A stretch of 64,000 bases of DNA from Kalaharituber pfeilii (GCA_015179045.1 WHUZ01000020.1:434001-498000); one strand, 5' to 3'; counted from the first letter of the stretch, positions 1 through 11,513 are shown. Notes: generated from the sequence alone by a model not told the origin. Numbers and translations: made by a program.

Positions 1-102
1 CATGGGTTCCAGTAGGAAAGCAAGATTACCATGAGTCAGTTTGTTGGATGTTCAAGTGCATTGCCCAATATTCAGGCTATGGCTCCCTTCATCCTTTACC
101 TT

Positions 103-165
103 GCCCTGCCATGGCGAACAGCTACAAGTGGGATCACGTGATAAAAAAAAAAAAAAAAAAAAAAA
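103..165 (+). mobile_element. tail-only LINE retroposon, type 1
   Basis: About 40 bp of the type 1 LINE 3' end (GCCCTGCCATGGCGAACAGC and a following CACGTG) run directly into a poly(A) tract. The insert is flanked by the direct repeat CCTTTACCTT at 93-102 and 166-175, a target-site duplication. It carries no coding capacity. Confidence 0.85.
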
Positions 166-175
166 CCTTTACCTT

Positions 176-940
176 AAATGTCATACACATTGCTTTCATG
201 ACAAAACGAATCAAAGCTATCCAGGAGCGAGCCCGCTCGTCGCCGATGCACGGAGCGTCTTTGTAACTTATCACTCTAGCACACCCATCACTGGTCCCTA
301 CGTAGCATACTTATAATCCTTATTAGGCATTTCCTAGGAAATCGTGCTTACCTAATTATAGACAAGTGCGTCGGTCTGCCGTTCTGGCTCGGACGAACCT
401 TGGTGAATATTTTTTCGGTTGATAACGGCTTCCGAAGCCGACAGAAGGAACATAGGTCAAAAAGTCCATACTGTAGCGCGGGCGCGGCCCCGGCAGCCCC
501 AACCGAGCCGTTCGTCCCGTTTATTGCCCGTCTGTTTTGATGAGGTGTCATGTAGTTGGTCTCGGTGCCGAAGGGGATGGTTACTACCCGTTGAAATTAG
601 GCGTATGTAGTTTACACCCGAGTTGCCATTCGCTACTGTGTGGCTTACTGCATTCTTTTCGATTGGCGCTGTTACTGTTCTTATCTCCACCCACGTAAGA
701 TGCCTTGAAGGCATATCTGTGCTATCTTCATTTTCAAACTTACTGAATCTCCCTTCTACATTTAAGATTCTTTGTCGCCTATCATTATTCATGTATATAA
801 GTCAGAGTCTCTTGCGACTCTTCATTCTATATGCGAGATTACATTGATACATAATTGTCGACTTTTTCTACAGTGCCGCCTAGTGTTTGTGGACACCAGC
901 ATGGATTGCACTATGAGGTAGATCTTACCTTTCTAGGTGC
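176..940. other. intergenic, nothing recognised
   Basis: Short open frames on both strands overlap one another and resemble no known family. There is a GC-rich patch near 470-510. I see no gene or repeat structure here. Confidence 0.5.
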
Positions 941-959
941 ACCATCACAGATGGGGTAA

Positions 960-1145
960 TGATGTGCCCACCGGTAATGATGCGCGCTCTTGGCACTCCT
1001 CCTCACGCATTTTCCCATCGTATTATTTACTGCAAGCATACAACATATATTAAAATTACATACTACAAGGCTAATTCGATATCGCTAAATCAGAATCTTT
1101 CATCAGAATCACGAAAAAATCAAAAGATCAAGATCTCTGAATAAA
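960..1145. repeat. 3' internal part of the pogo-like family
   Basis: This stretch aligns by eye with 33660-33840: the blocks around TCTTGGCACTCCTC, GCATATATT-like AT-rich sequence and ATCGCTAAATCAGAAT occur in the same order in both. The two copies are clearly diverged, so this is an old dispersed repeat next to the left terminal inverted repeat. Confidence 0.55.
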
Positions 1146-1967
1146 TCTGTCATCCTCTATCCAAAAAAAGACCCCCTTGCAAATGACCTATCCAATATCA
1201 CCCAAAATTAAGAGATTATTATAGAGACCTATCAATACTTATTCACCGTACATCAGTCTATTAAGTTATAGTTAGCAATTGCATATAGAATTCATGAAGA
1301 GTGCAGTCTACCTTCAAACATATAGATAAAATTCAGATTCTCGGGCCAATCTTTGGATCTCGATGTCATCATCGCGGCAAGCGAGTAATGATACTAGGTG
1401 AGGCCGTCAGTTGCCGTCCTGATTAGGCAACGTTCCTAGGAATGGGGGCCCTATGCGAAGTCAAATAAATGTTCCGGAGGCGTGACTGGCAGAGTGATGG
1501 TAATACTATATGTGCTGGTGGAGGGGGGTGCGGTAGAGAGGAGGGTGTGGTAGAGAGCGGTGCGCGGTAAAGGAGCGGGGTTTAAGCTTTTTTTTCTTTT
1601 TTAACTTCTTCGAACTGACCTGCGCCTTGGTCGAAGTGGAAAGCTGTGGGCTCCAGTGATGGAGGTAACCAAAAGCGCCATGGAGAGGTGTAGAATTGAG
1701 GGCCCCGGTTCAATTCTGAGCTGGGGAAGAGGGTTGTCCAGCATCTCTCCGAGATAGACTGTAATGCTCCGGTTCCAGCAATGATCTCTTGGGAGTTAGA
1801 ATTTACCGTAAAATCTCTTAGCAAGTCAGAAATTCTAATGATGAACAATTGGGAGCTGGAACCGGGGTAACTTGTTTTTATTTTTCACATATCTGTTTTT
1901 TCCTAGCATTTTGACATTGCTTCTTCAAGTTGCTCTCAAAGTCTCAACTAATACATAATATATCTAT
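1146..1967. other. intergenic, 3' flank of the Helitron gene
   Basis: It contains a purine-rich, partly repeated patch at 1515-1580 built on GGTAGAGAG, followed by a pyrimidine run. The Helitron 3' terminus (a hairpin followed by CTRR on the minus strand) should lie here, but I could not place it with confidence. Confidence 0.4.
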
Positions 1968-3670
1968 CTATACATGAACTGCTATATCTATTGAATCTAA
2001 CCTCCTCTCCTCCGCTATTCTTGCTGTGGTATTTTTTAGTATAGCAATACTTGAAAGACGATTAAATGGAATAGAACTTAAAAAGGCCAAATCCTGCAAA
2101 CATTTGACTCGAGATAGTGCAACAAATGTTAAGCCCGACTGATTTTCTTTTAAACCTAACTCTACTACCACTTTTGGCAATGTGAGTCCCTGAGACTTGT
2201 GAATAGTTAGGGCCCATGCCAAAACCAATGGAAATTGTTTTCTAGAACACGGATGTCCATTGTATTCAAAGCGGCTAGTGAAAGGAGCTATTGGTATTAC
2301 TCGTGGATATGACTCCATAAATGGTGGACCTGAATAGTGATCTAATTCTACCAATAAGCAGATAGGAAGTGCTTGACGAGATTCATCAACACTATTTAAG
2401 ACCAAACCACGAATAGTTCCCATAGCTCCATTCACAATACCAGCTTGTACCCAGAGGTTCTTTGTTACCATAACTTTAGCTCCAATAGCTAATAGTAACA
2501 CAGGTGGTAAATCTCTAGCTGCTTCCGAGTTCAGTTTCTTTATTGTCAATATAATAGCTCGTGGTACTGAATGTATGGCTAGTGCACAGTATACTGGACA
2601 GTGCATAGAAAGTAAGTATTTGGCATTCTATGCCTTTACCTCCTTTCTCGTACACATAAGAGCTACAGCTCTATTAAATGTATGCCTGTCCGCTTCACTC
2701 ATAATATCTAAAACACGAGCCTGAACAAATTGTTGCCAGTCATGATGAGTCCATGCTCCATCTCTGGCTCGTAGAAGCATAGATCGAAAATGAATCTAAT
2801 CCTCTCCTCTTTGACGCATACTGGTTTGAAGACGAATAAAGGTCGTAAATTGATAATATAGAAAGTAACCTCTATCTTGTAATAACAAGCTAGTAGGATT
2901 TCCCTTTCATCTGGAATCTGGTTTAATGTACATCGGAAGATCTCCTACTGGAGGCAGCTGGGCAAAGTCTCCCATCAATATGATATGAACACCACCAAAT
3001 ATCACACCTTGACGGTCTGGGAATGCTATTCCAAGTCTTTGATCAATCCGAGCTAGAAAAGCTTGTCCAATCATTGACATTTCATCAATAATGATAATTT
3101 TCGTATGTTGACATTTATTTTGAAGAGTAGTTGCAGCAGCTGGTGTAATATTATCATCGTTACCTGTTAGACTCATTTGTAAGGTCCCATGGATAGTAGA
3201 TCCATTAACATTATGAGCTGCACATCCAGTATATGCTAGAACAGGTACTACCTCTTCGATTAACCTTTCAGGTGGAAGAGTAAGTGAGATTGCATATCTT
3301 AAAGCATTAATAAGATAAGACTTTCCAGCTCCTGCTGTTCCAGCTACAATCTGTTACGGGTTGCAACCGACCGTCTTGCAAACCGTTGCACCAAAAGGTA
3401 GAACTACCGGTGACCCCTGGTAGTACGGTCGGGATATATAGGAGTATCCATGCATACGGGCTCTTGGTACCGGTTCGCGCCAGGTCTTCAGGCATAGCAG
3501 GGGTGGGCCGGTCACATGACCTCGTAGCTCACTGCATTTTAGCCCTGCTCTGGGTACGCTCGCATACCGCCATGTCATACCGTCATGACACAATCATCAA
3601 AAGTTGAGAAGTAGTAGCATCATCCCGGTGGTTCTAATGGTTCATAATTTTGTCGAAGGCAATTCGCTGT
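1968..3670 (-). pseudogene. Helitron PIF1-type helicase domain, split by an LTR
   Basis: Read on the minus strand from about 3670, the frame begins LNTEQRIAFDKIM. It is interrupted by the LTR at 3352-3590 and resumes VAGTAGAGKSYLINALR, the Walker A site. Downstream are Walker B (IIIDEMSMIG), GDFAQLPPV, and the C-terminal motifs GAKVMVTKNLW and LAWALTIHKSQGLTL, all typical of PIF1 helicases fused to Rep in Helitrons. Removing the LTR and one copy of CAATC restores the frame across the insertion, which shows that the insertion hit a still-coding or recently coding gene. Stops at about 2904, 2798 and 2633 are additional damage. Confidence 0.88.
3352..3590. mobile_element. solo LTR (239 bp) inside the Helitron helicase
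   Basis: It begins TGTTACGGGTTGCAACCG and ends GTCATGACA, with TG...CA ends. A 5-bp target duplication CAATC sits at 3347-3351 and 3591-3595. It has no internal region, so it is a solo LTR left by recombination between the two LTRs of an element. Its first eight bases match the other LTRs in this window. Confidence 0.85.
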
Positions 3671-3825
3671 TCTGTGTTGAGTGTTTGAGGTAATACCTCA
3701 GGAAGATTTATTATAACTGGAGTAACTTGTTTTGTCTCCTGTATCTAGCTAGCACCATGTATCACATTTGTATATCCACCAAAGATATTGAGATCACAAT
3801 TCCAATCATAGTTGATATCTTCAGC

Positions 3826-4296
3826 TCAGTAACTCAGATAACTGATAGCAATATCCAGTTGATCTTGTTGATCATTAGTGAATATATTTTGACCGTAGGG
3901 ACATATGCCAGTTATATCCATCCAATCTTCTGTTTCTAATTCTTCCTTCTGTAGTTGATTGCCTTCCAGATCTGAGTTATGTCCATGATCCAAATTGGCA
4001 ACACCATGATAGCCACTTATTAGAGTACGGACTGTAGCTGGTAGCAAAGGAAGGAAAAATTGTAATCGTGCACACCAGTCTATAGTATTAAGATTATTAC
4101 TAGCTAAATCTTCCTCAATACCCATTATATATGCTAGAGTCCTGAAAGGAATATATTTGAGTAATGTTACACGACAAAATAGAATATTTGTTGCATCCAC
4201 TGGAGGGTCAGGAATTGTTCGAATAACTCGACTTTTTCGATTTCGATTTGATGTTGCTATCCATCTCTCATTACGATAAGTATATGATTGAAGCAA
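3826..4296 (-). pseudogene. Helitron RepHel linker between Rep and helicase
   Basis: A 156-residue open segment lies between the Rep segment and the helicase, in the same orientation. It has no catalytic motif that I recognise, but its position and the continuation of Rep-like sequence at its start support it as the inter-domain linker of the same protein. Confidence 0.6.
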
Positions 4297-4398
4297 ATCA
4301 TGAAGGCAGATATCTTCTAGCTCTGGGTCACGACCAATATATCTTTCTAAAATACCTTTTTTTATATCAGTACTTATATATCATTTTCAGGGTAAGAA

Positions 4399-6168
4399 CT
4401 ATTGGAAAATACCTTGTCCTGATATTACCTCTGCCCCATCTTCTAAATTTTGTAAAGCTTCAGGCTCTATTCTTAGAGGAACCAGTGTTGTATTTGTAAG
4501 ATTAAGAGTAATCACTTTCCATGATGACTCTACTAAGCTTAACCCTTGCAGAAGATGGCAAGCTTCTTGAGCAGAAAAGTCTCGTTCAATAACAAAAGAG
4601 TAAAGTATCTTCTTAAACAGAAGTTGAGCAGGAGACTCATCTGTACATTTCGTAGCTGCTGTTCTCATAATAGACTGAAGATTTGTAGAAGCTGTTTCTG
4701 CTTTAGTTGCATACTTTGCAATGTAGTTCAAGACCGCCTCAATACTGAGAATAGGCTGGAAGTCTGTATTCGCTCTCCAGGCTTGTAAGTATAATGGATT
4801 ATACTTATTTGTATCTATATCCTCCTCTGTTCTTTCTAAGTTCAAATACCACTTTCCATCTGCATTTTTACAGACTTCAGTTTTTGGATGTGGTGTAGCA
4901 GGAAAATGAAAACGGCAGTGTAGTGTTGAGTTCTCTGCAACCTGCCCTCTTTTTTTTCGCAAGCAATATGAACCACATATATGCTTTTGAACACGGTTTG
5001 ATAAATAAGAAAGATCTAAAGCTAGGTCATTGGCTAAAGGAAGGTTGTGGCGGCACGGGTGTAGTGGTGCAGGATATAAACCTTTAACAGGAGTATCTGC
5101 GCGAACTCGACTCTGATCCCAATAGGTCTCTAGTGTTAGACGATCATCTAAATCATTCAGAGAGATAGATGTGAGTGTTGGTGCTCCTTCAATCCATAGA
5201 AACCCATGTAAATGTCCTGAACCTCTAAACTGCCACTCATATCGAAACCAGTAGTCATGAACTCGCATATTTGGGTAATGAAGAACTATTTTTTTGAGAA
5301 ATAGCTTAAATCTATAGACGAGAAATTCGCTAGCCAGCTGGGGATGAGTCTGTAAATTCTGGTTTCGACGGAGTACTGCTTCACGCTCCAGTAGAGTTAG
5401 CAGATCTAAAACTGGGCCTCCTCCAAGTCGTGCTCTCTTCTCCTCAATTAATCGATGTAAGTCCACCCAATGTATATCAGCAGCACTAAATGTGGCAAAT
5501 GCATGTGGACATGCTGTACGGACTATTGAGGATAATTCTGATCGTTTATAGTTCCAGAATGGTGCCAGTCCTGGAATTGAGGAGGAAAAGCGGCAGATTC
5601 TTTGGCCTAATAGATGTAATGGGTTTTCAATCTCTTCTCGTAGTTGACCAACTGTAACATTTTCAAATTGACCTTTTCTCACAAAGAATGTAGCTGTTGC
5701 TCCTAGTTGCCAGCGATATTTTGAATTTAGTGCAAAGAATATGAATCGCGGGTCTTCTGCAAATCTGCCATCTCGATATCGAATTAAGTGACAAAAGTAA
5801 TCAGCTGGTGTTACTTTCTTCAAACGCTGGCCATTGTATATCAAATCCGCAGCTCCAGAAGGAAATAAGCATGGAAATGCTTTAGCAATATAACCTTTTT
5901 CCCTAAACTCATTTATAGGATTCTGTTGTACTTGAGGGTAAATCACTGGAGGTACTAGTTGAGAAACAGGTCTTTGATTAAGAAATCGCTGTAAGGCTGA
6001 ACGCTCATTAATAGTGATTTGACCTCTATGTACACCAGTCTCAACTTGGTCATTATCCTCATTATCCACAGGTCCAGTTTCTGTAGTAGTATCCCAGTCC
6101 TCATCTAAGATTAGCTCAAAGCGTTGCTGTGTTGACATATTTTCTAGATTGTTGACATAGGCATCCAA
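4399..6168 (-). pseudogene. Helitron Rep (HUH endonuclease) domain segment
   Basis: The 589-residue open segment holds the rolling-circle initiator. The metal-binding HUH motif is GSGHLHGFLWIEGAP (His319 and His321 of the segment). The two-tyrosine motif is NYIAKYATK (Tyr482 and Tyr486); in this family the tyrosines attack the strand and stay covalently linked to the 5' end. Both catalytic motifs are intact even though the gene is broken elsewhere. The segment ends at a stop at 4399, and a further piece (3826-4296) continues towards the helicase. Confidence 0.88.
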
Positions 6169-7494
6169 GCGAGAAACATCTTGCTGTACATTTCGATACT
6201 ATCGATTATGTTGACAAAGATATTGCATCCAAGCTCGAACACGGTGTACATTAATTTCAAAGTCTTTTAATGACTCAGCTTGTGGAGTACGGCCTCCCTC
6301 TCGTACTCGTAATATGACCATTGGAATCTCATGAGGTAGCCGTGGAATGATATGGAAATTCTCAGTTGGGTCTTGTGGAAAGTTAATAACATGTACCTTT
6401 TAGATGTTAGTCTTTTCTTATAGTCAAGTAGATTAAATAAAATTGAAACAATACCTTTCCTCCCTTATATTGCCCATATCCACGGACTTTATAGACACGA
6501 ATAACTGGATGTACTAAAGCTAACATCATAGCCTCTATAGGTGAGGGTTTACCTACTGCAGATAGCTCTTGAGGTATCTCACCTGGAGACATGTCGTTTT
6601 GAGTACTAAACATATGGATTCCAGTCCATATAGGAGATGATCTTTCATTATGACAACGCTCACAAATTGAAATACCATCTCTTACTCGTACTTTCAGAGC
6701 AATCCCTATTTCCTCACATATTGAGCATTCATTTAACTGAATATTTGATAAGCTGTTGGCAAAATTTTGTAGTGATCTATATACTACCTCAGACTGTATT
6801 TGTTGTAGCTGTTGATGTCTGAGAGGTGGAGTTTGATTTTGTCCGGTAGGAGATAGAGATTGCTCTTGATGTCTAATAGAGTTAGACTGTTCATCACTAG
6901 TGATAGACTGCTCATGATATCTGCCACGTCTGCCAGTAGCAGACCGCTCACGATATCTAATAGCAGTAGACTGCTTATAGGAGTTGATAGAGATGGTCTG
7001 AGACTGCTCATAAGAGCTAGTAGAGGTGGTCTGATATTGCTCACAGAAGCTGATAGGAGCAGACTGATTCTGATCTCTAGTAGAGCTAAATTCCTTATGC
7101 TCTTTGAGTTGTCTAGAAGATGGTGTTGTAGATATTGACCGTCTTGGAGGTGATCGTACTGGAGACTGACTACGACAGCGAGTAGGTGATAAAGAAGCAG
7201 ATCTTGGATAGGTAGCATAGTCCATATTCTGAAGTTCTGGAATAGTCCTAGCTACCTGCAACTGAGGAGTCTTATTACGTCTGCTTTCTAATTCTTGCTC
7301 TCGCTTTGCCTATGATAATACAAACTCTTTAGCTTCAGTTTCATAGAAATTTCATGATTCAAACTTACTGTTAAGGTTACAATACGTTTATTTCGGCAGG
7401 TATTGCAAGTCTTCATTCGACGGCCATCCTGGGTATAAGTCCAATATGCAGGATCATACTTTCGTAGGCAGCGGGAACAGGCAATAGGATCCAT
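6169..7494 (-). pseudogene. Helitron RepHel N-terminal exons
   Basis: The start codon at 7494 opens MDPIACSRCLRKYDP; its CxxC pair and a second one (CNTC) look like a small zinc-binding module. Exon 1 ends at 7369. The second exon starts at 7309 with AKREQELESRR and runs through a region rich in Ser, Gln and Arg, about 120 residues with SYEQSQT-type repeats. It then reaches CSICEEIG and CERCHNERSS, a second Cys4 pair, and VIRVYKVRGYGQYKGGK. After the intron at 6397-6454 the frame continues VINFPQDPTENFHIIPRLP. One stop near 6200 separates it from the Rep exon. The layout matches fungal Helitron proteins; the function of this N-terminal part is not established. Confidence 0.75.
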
Positions 7495-7780
7495 TAGTCT
7501 AGGTATAGTTGTGAGGTTAAAAGTATGTTGACTAAGGGTAGAGAGTCGAGTCTGTATACGGGTTGGTTATGAGACTATGGGAGTTATTGGCAATGTAGGA
7601 TATTGAGCGGTATTGAGCTAGACTGCTGTTACAGGATGCCAAGAGCTAATCACGGGACTGCCATCACGGGACTGCATGCCAAGAAACAGATGAGTCTCCC
7701 ATGATGAATTAATGTACACTTCGTTCCCAATTTAAAGAATTGGCAACTACGTTGCCAATAAAAAAAAAAAAAAAAAAAAG
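7495..7780. other. Helitron 5' flank with hairpin and poly(A)
   Basis: There is no gene here. A short direct repeat CACGGGACTGC occurs at about 7653-7675. At 7739-7759 the perfect palindrome ATTGGCAAC-TAC-GTTGCCAAT sits immediately before a run of about 19 A residues. This could be the 3' end of a retroposon, but I found no target duplication. Confidence 0.4.
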
Positions 7781-9917
7781 ATGTCATCATCAGTATCCTC
7801 AAAGACTTCAGATGATCCAGAAATGCTAGGACTTGACATAGTAGTAGTTGAAGGACTGGAGATGATGACTGTAGCCTCATTTGAGGGCTCTGGTAGAGAT
7901 AATGAGCTCTGTGGCTCAGAATTTGCTGATGATCCTCCTCTGGCCACCCCCTCCCTTGGCTGTTTAGACCCTCCCCGAACATCAACCATAGCTTTCCCTC
8001 GGCCGCGGCCCCGTGTGCTAACTGCCCCACGACCCCTGATTGCAGCCCGCTCAGCTGCTTTCCGTTCCTTCTCTTCTTGCTTCTGTTTTGCCTTCTTTTC
8101 ACGCTCTGCCACTGCTAATCGCTTTTTTTCCTCAGTAGCCTTTTCTTCTCCGCAGCTTTCTGCCGCTCCTCTGCCTTCTAGGCCCGTTGTTGTGCTCTCC
8201 GGACCTTCTCCACTGCTTCTTTCAACTTCGTCTCTTGTTGCTGTTTTTTTTTTTCAATTTTTACTGCTTCTGAGTTTCCTCCGCCTCAAGCACCGCTTTC
8301 GCCTCTGCCTCTCGTACAGCCTCAATATATGCTCGATCCAACGTACGTGGCCCCTTGACGTACTTCATACTCAATGCAGGCTGTGTGTTAGTAGCAATCT
8401 TGCTGCTCCGTAAAGTCTTAAAAGCTTGGGCTCTAGGCTCAATAACCATATACTTTGCTAACTTTTCCTCTAGAAACAGCACATGATCCATCACAGTTTT
8501 ATGGGTATAGGGAGTCATTGCTATTTTGTCTAAAGCTGCTCGAGATACTGCTTGCCTAGATGGAGTATCTAGTATTGAGAGATCTGGCTTAGGGTCTGAG
8601 GTTGCAGGTGGAATAACTTCGTCTGGATTAACAGGCCAGCATCAAGACCCTCTTCATGCACCTAAGATTGTATTCTTCGTAAAAGTTTTTGATCTAGCAA
8701 CACAGAGAATTTCCCAGAAATCCGGTTTTCGCAGAGTATCTCCAGACTTTGTATATATCCAGTCTTATAGTGCATTGGAATAGTGCTGCTGTAGAGGAGA
8801 AAAGTACCCAACATCGAGAGGTTGTATTAGGTGAGTAGCATGTGGAGGGAGGCAAAGCATGTAATTGCGGGCATACTCTACCGCTTTCCAGTGGACATGA
8901 GAGGAGTGTCCATCCACAATCAGAAGTCGCCAAGAATATTCAGACATATCTGCTGGAGGTGGAGGAGGTGGACTGCTGGATTCGGAAAGGGAAGTTCGCT
9001 TATCCGGAATAATAAAGGAGGACTCGGATGTCACGGGAACTGCAGGGGGGGTGCAGGGGTAACTGCAGGGGGGGGTACAGAGGAGGTAGCTGTGATAGCA
9101 GGTCGAGTATATGGCTCGAAATGATATTTCATGAACTCTAAACCAAGCTCATCATCCATATACCCACTCGGGGAACGACCGAATGAAGCCGGAAGGTCAT
9201 GAAAACCTCCAGATCCATAGTATTCTTCCCTATATGTTTTCGCCTGCCAGACAATATATGGGGGGATGACTTTGCCAGCGGCATTTACTGTTTCTAGATT
9301 GGTAACAAACTCTCTGTTACCATCAGTAGCTGCAATTTTGTGCCCTCTTCCTGCACGAACAATATATTTGTGTCTGCCAGTAGCAATACCCATGATAATG
9401 CCCTTTTCATCACAGTTCCACAGATTGTCAGGGGTGATCTTCAGCTGCCGGATTGTAGTACGGAGTGATCGATAGAATGCTATTTGTGCTAGAATGTTTG
9501 TACCCTGTACCTGTCGAATTCTCTCTAGGTATTGTACATATTTTGCTTTCACTGCAGGGTGGCATGTAACGTATCTTTCATGCCAGCGGTGGGAAGGAAT
9601 TTGGTTGCTATATTTTCGTTGCACAAGCAAAACCACCATCGATCTCAACATTTGAAGATGAACAGGGAAACCCATATCACTCATTTCAAGTTTTCTTCAC
9701 TTCTGGTAAGCAATTGCTGCTTTTCTCGTGCCTCTTTCCTTGACTTGTGTGTCCCTTTAATCCGCCTACTTAAAGTACAGGGATCAACATCAAAGTATTC
9801 AGCTATTTTCGATAAAGACTCGTCTTGATGATTATAAAAATAAGCGATTGCTTTATTGATAGCTTCAGGCTGGTTCCGGCGTGTCATGGCTGTAAAATGC
9901 GAGTATTTGGAGTTCAA
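7747..9917 (-). pseudogene. pogo-like DDE transposase, degraded
   Basis: The minus-strand frame starts near 9917. The N-terminal part (9681-9917) holds a helix-turn-helix with SLSKIAEYFDVDPCTLSRRI, as in pogo/Fot1 transposases. After a one-base loss in an A run near 9690 the frame continues as the CENP-B-like second helix-turn-helix and the DDE core. The first catalytic Asp is in LWNCDEKGI, the second in LLIVDGHSSH and the third in HLIQPLDVG. A second shift near 9040 lies in a G run, and stops occur at about 8765 and 8640. The C-terminal tail (8261-8518, then 7747-8112 in another frame) is charged and Arg/Gly-rich. The enzyme would have cut and pasted the element at TA sites; this copy is dead. 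Confidence 0.85.
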
Positions 9918-10040
9918 GGAGTAGAGAAATGGCTACGATATTGCGAATATACGTGATAGGGGGGATTGTCTTACTGAGGCTGAAATGTGTGCATCATTAC
10001 AGGTGGGCACATCATTACCCCATCGATGATGGTACGGGAT

Positions 10041-10579
10041 ACGTACTCGTACGTACGCGGTAGTCTGGCTAGGATTGTGACACAGTGAAACCATTTGGTT
10101 GCGTTGATTTCAGGGCCAAAGTAGCCTGCTTGCAGGCCCTGTTAACGATACTGAGAAAGGCTCTGTGGGGTATTCCGTAGCTGATTGTGAGTAATCTGAT
10201 CCGTTGCGCTAGACCGGAAGTGATATTTCAGTATTCCGCCCTTACCATTTCTGGCTTGGTAGCTATCCTATGAGAGCTTGCCGTGGTAACGTGGACGGGT
10301 TGGGTGTTGTGCCGATAAATGGTTGCACAAACGCCCCGCAATAGCCCCGCCATGTTCACCTAGGCCGTATCGTAGGGACATGATGCTCTGTGTGCGATTT
10401 CTACTCTATCTTCAACAGGCATATTTAGGAGTGCCATCCAGTATGTAATAACCTGCACCTGTGTCCTGTCAATCGTTACCGAGTAAACTAACTACTCGTA
10501 AAGTCAATCACTGGCACTCTTCAACCACTACTCGCGATTCAACTCTAGCTCGAGCACACTGTATTTTGCAATATCCACG
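10041..10579. other. intergenic, upstream of the aldolase gene
   Basis: No open frame, repeat or element is recognised. It presumably held the promoter of the aldolase gene, but I see no clear core element. Confidence 0.4.
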
Positions 10580-11449
10580 GTGACTACCACAGCGGCTTCA
10601 TCCAACCTCGTCACCATACCATCCGTCACAATCTACTTTCTCGCCAAAACTATCGATCATTGTCTCCTTCACCCGACACTCACCGACGCTGCTATCCTCT
10701 CCGGCCTGGACCTCTCCATCAAGCACAATGTCGCCACTGCTTGCGTCAAGCCATCGTCCGTGCCATTCGCCGTTTCGCACCTGGGCGCCGCCCAATCCGC
10801 GGCCCAACACACTGTGAAAATCTGCCCTGTCGTCGGCTTCCCCCATGGCACATCCCTGACCTCCACCAAGCTCGCCGAGGCTGGGCTCCTGCTCGCCATC
10901 ACCGGGCCGGGCGCGGAATTCGATATGGTTGTCAACGTGGGCAAAGTTGCTTTCCGGCGACTGGGGCTACGTGGCGGACGAGATCCGTCAGCTCAACGAG
11001 CTAATCACAGTCAACAGCTGCACGCTCAAAGTCATCTTTGAGAACGACTACCTGCACGCACAACTCCCGGCCAGCGACTGCGCCGACGCCATCACAAGGC
11101 TGTGCACCATATGCTGTGATGCCGGCGTCGCGTTTACAAACACGAGCACCGGGTACGGCTTCGTGAAGGACCCCAAGACAGGTGCATACGGGTACGTTGG
11201 GGCACGCATGGGGGACCTGAGGAGGATGGTGGAGGAGTGCTCGCCAAGGGGCGTGCAGGTGAAGGCCGCGGGCGGAGTCAGGACGTTGGATGATTTGCTC
11301 AAGGTAATTGCAATTGGGGTGACGAGGGTGGGGCGACGGCTACAGAGGTGATCTTGGAGGAGGTAAGGAGGAGGGGAATTCCGGAGGGGCCCGAGGGTGG
11401 GGTGGAGGTGGTAGTGGATGTGAGTGGGGAGTTGGGGGGAGGGTGCTGA
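10580..11449 (+). pseudogene. deoxyribose-phosphate aldolase, frameshifted and lacking the catalytic Lys
   Basis: The start MTTTAASSNLVTIPS leads into LAKTIDHCLLHPTLTDA, VATACVKPSSVPFAV and CPVVGFPHGTSLTSTK, the signature of class I deoxyribose-phosphate aldolase (deoC type), which splits 2-deoxyribose 5-phosphate into acetaldehyde and glyceraldehyde 3-phosphate in the cytosol. An extra A in the run at 10943-10945 shifts the frame; the remainder continues in the next frame as LLSGDWGYVADEIRQLNE. A second shift, a lost G at 11331-11334, precedes the C-terminal part that ends at a TGA at 11447. The family motif F-[IV]-K-T-S-T-G reads FTNTSTG here, so the Schiff-base Lys is Asn (codon 11139-11141). 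The second active-site Lys (VKAAGGVRT) is kept. GC content is higher than in the neighbours. Confidence 0.88.
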
Positions 11450-11513
11450 TGGGCTGGAGGGCGAGCGGTCATGTGTTGGAGAGAGTAGTTTCATGCACCG
11501 AGAACATGGATGC

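Larger units (their letters stand above)
1968..7494 (-). pseudogene. Helitron Rep-helicase (RepHel) gene, inactivated
   Basis: This is one long minus-strand gene for the rolling-circle transposase of a Helitron. In order it encodes a Cys-rich N-terminus, a low-complexity Ser/Gln/Arg region, a conserved region that precedes Rep in fungal Helitrons, the HUH Rep domain and a PIF1-type superfamily 1 helicase. Two spliceosomal introns fit well: 7310-7368 (donor GTAAGT) and 6397-6454 (donor GTATTG). The frame is broken by scattered stops (for example near 6200, 4397, 3640 and 2904) and by a 239-bp solo LTR at 3352-3590 just upstream of Walker A. The product would have nicked and copied element DNA in the nucleus. 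With these breaks it cannot be made as one protein. Confidence 0.9.
941..10040 (-). mobile_element. pogo-like DNA transposon, interrupted by a Helitron
   Basis: A motif of about 36 bp containing GGGGTAATGATGTGCCCACC lies at 954-990, and its reverse complement lies at about 9990-10026, just upstream of the transposase start on the minus strand. Similarity extends a few bases further out. I read these as terminal inverted repeats of one element whose 3' half was separated from its 5' half by the Helitron at 1968-7494. A TA follows the right end; the left flank has CA in that position, so the TA duplication is not clean. The alternative is two unrelated copies of the same family lying in inverted orientation. 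Confidence 0.5.

Noticed and set aside
103..165. Tail-only insertions as independent tRNA-derived SINEs
   Set aside because: No A/B box in the short copies, and the same 3' end is attached to LINE ORF1 and ORF2 remnants in this window.
1650..1760. Possible tRNA with B-box-like GGTTCAATTCT
   Set aside because: No acceptor pairing and no A box at a suitable distance.
7781..8413. Plus-strand 210-codon frame
   Set aside because: It is the complement of the charged C-terminal tail of the pogo transposase, which has the better support from family similarity.
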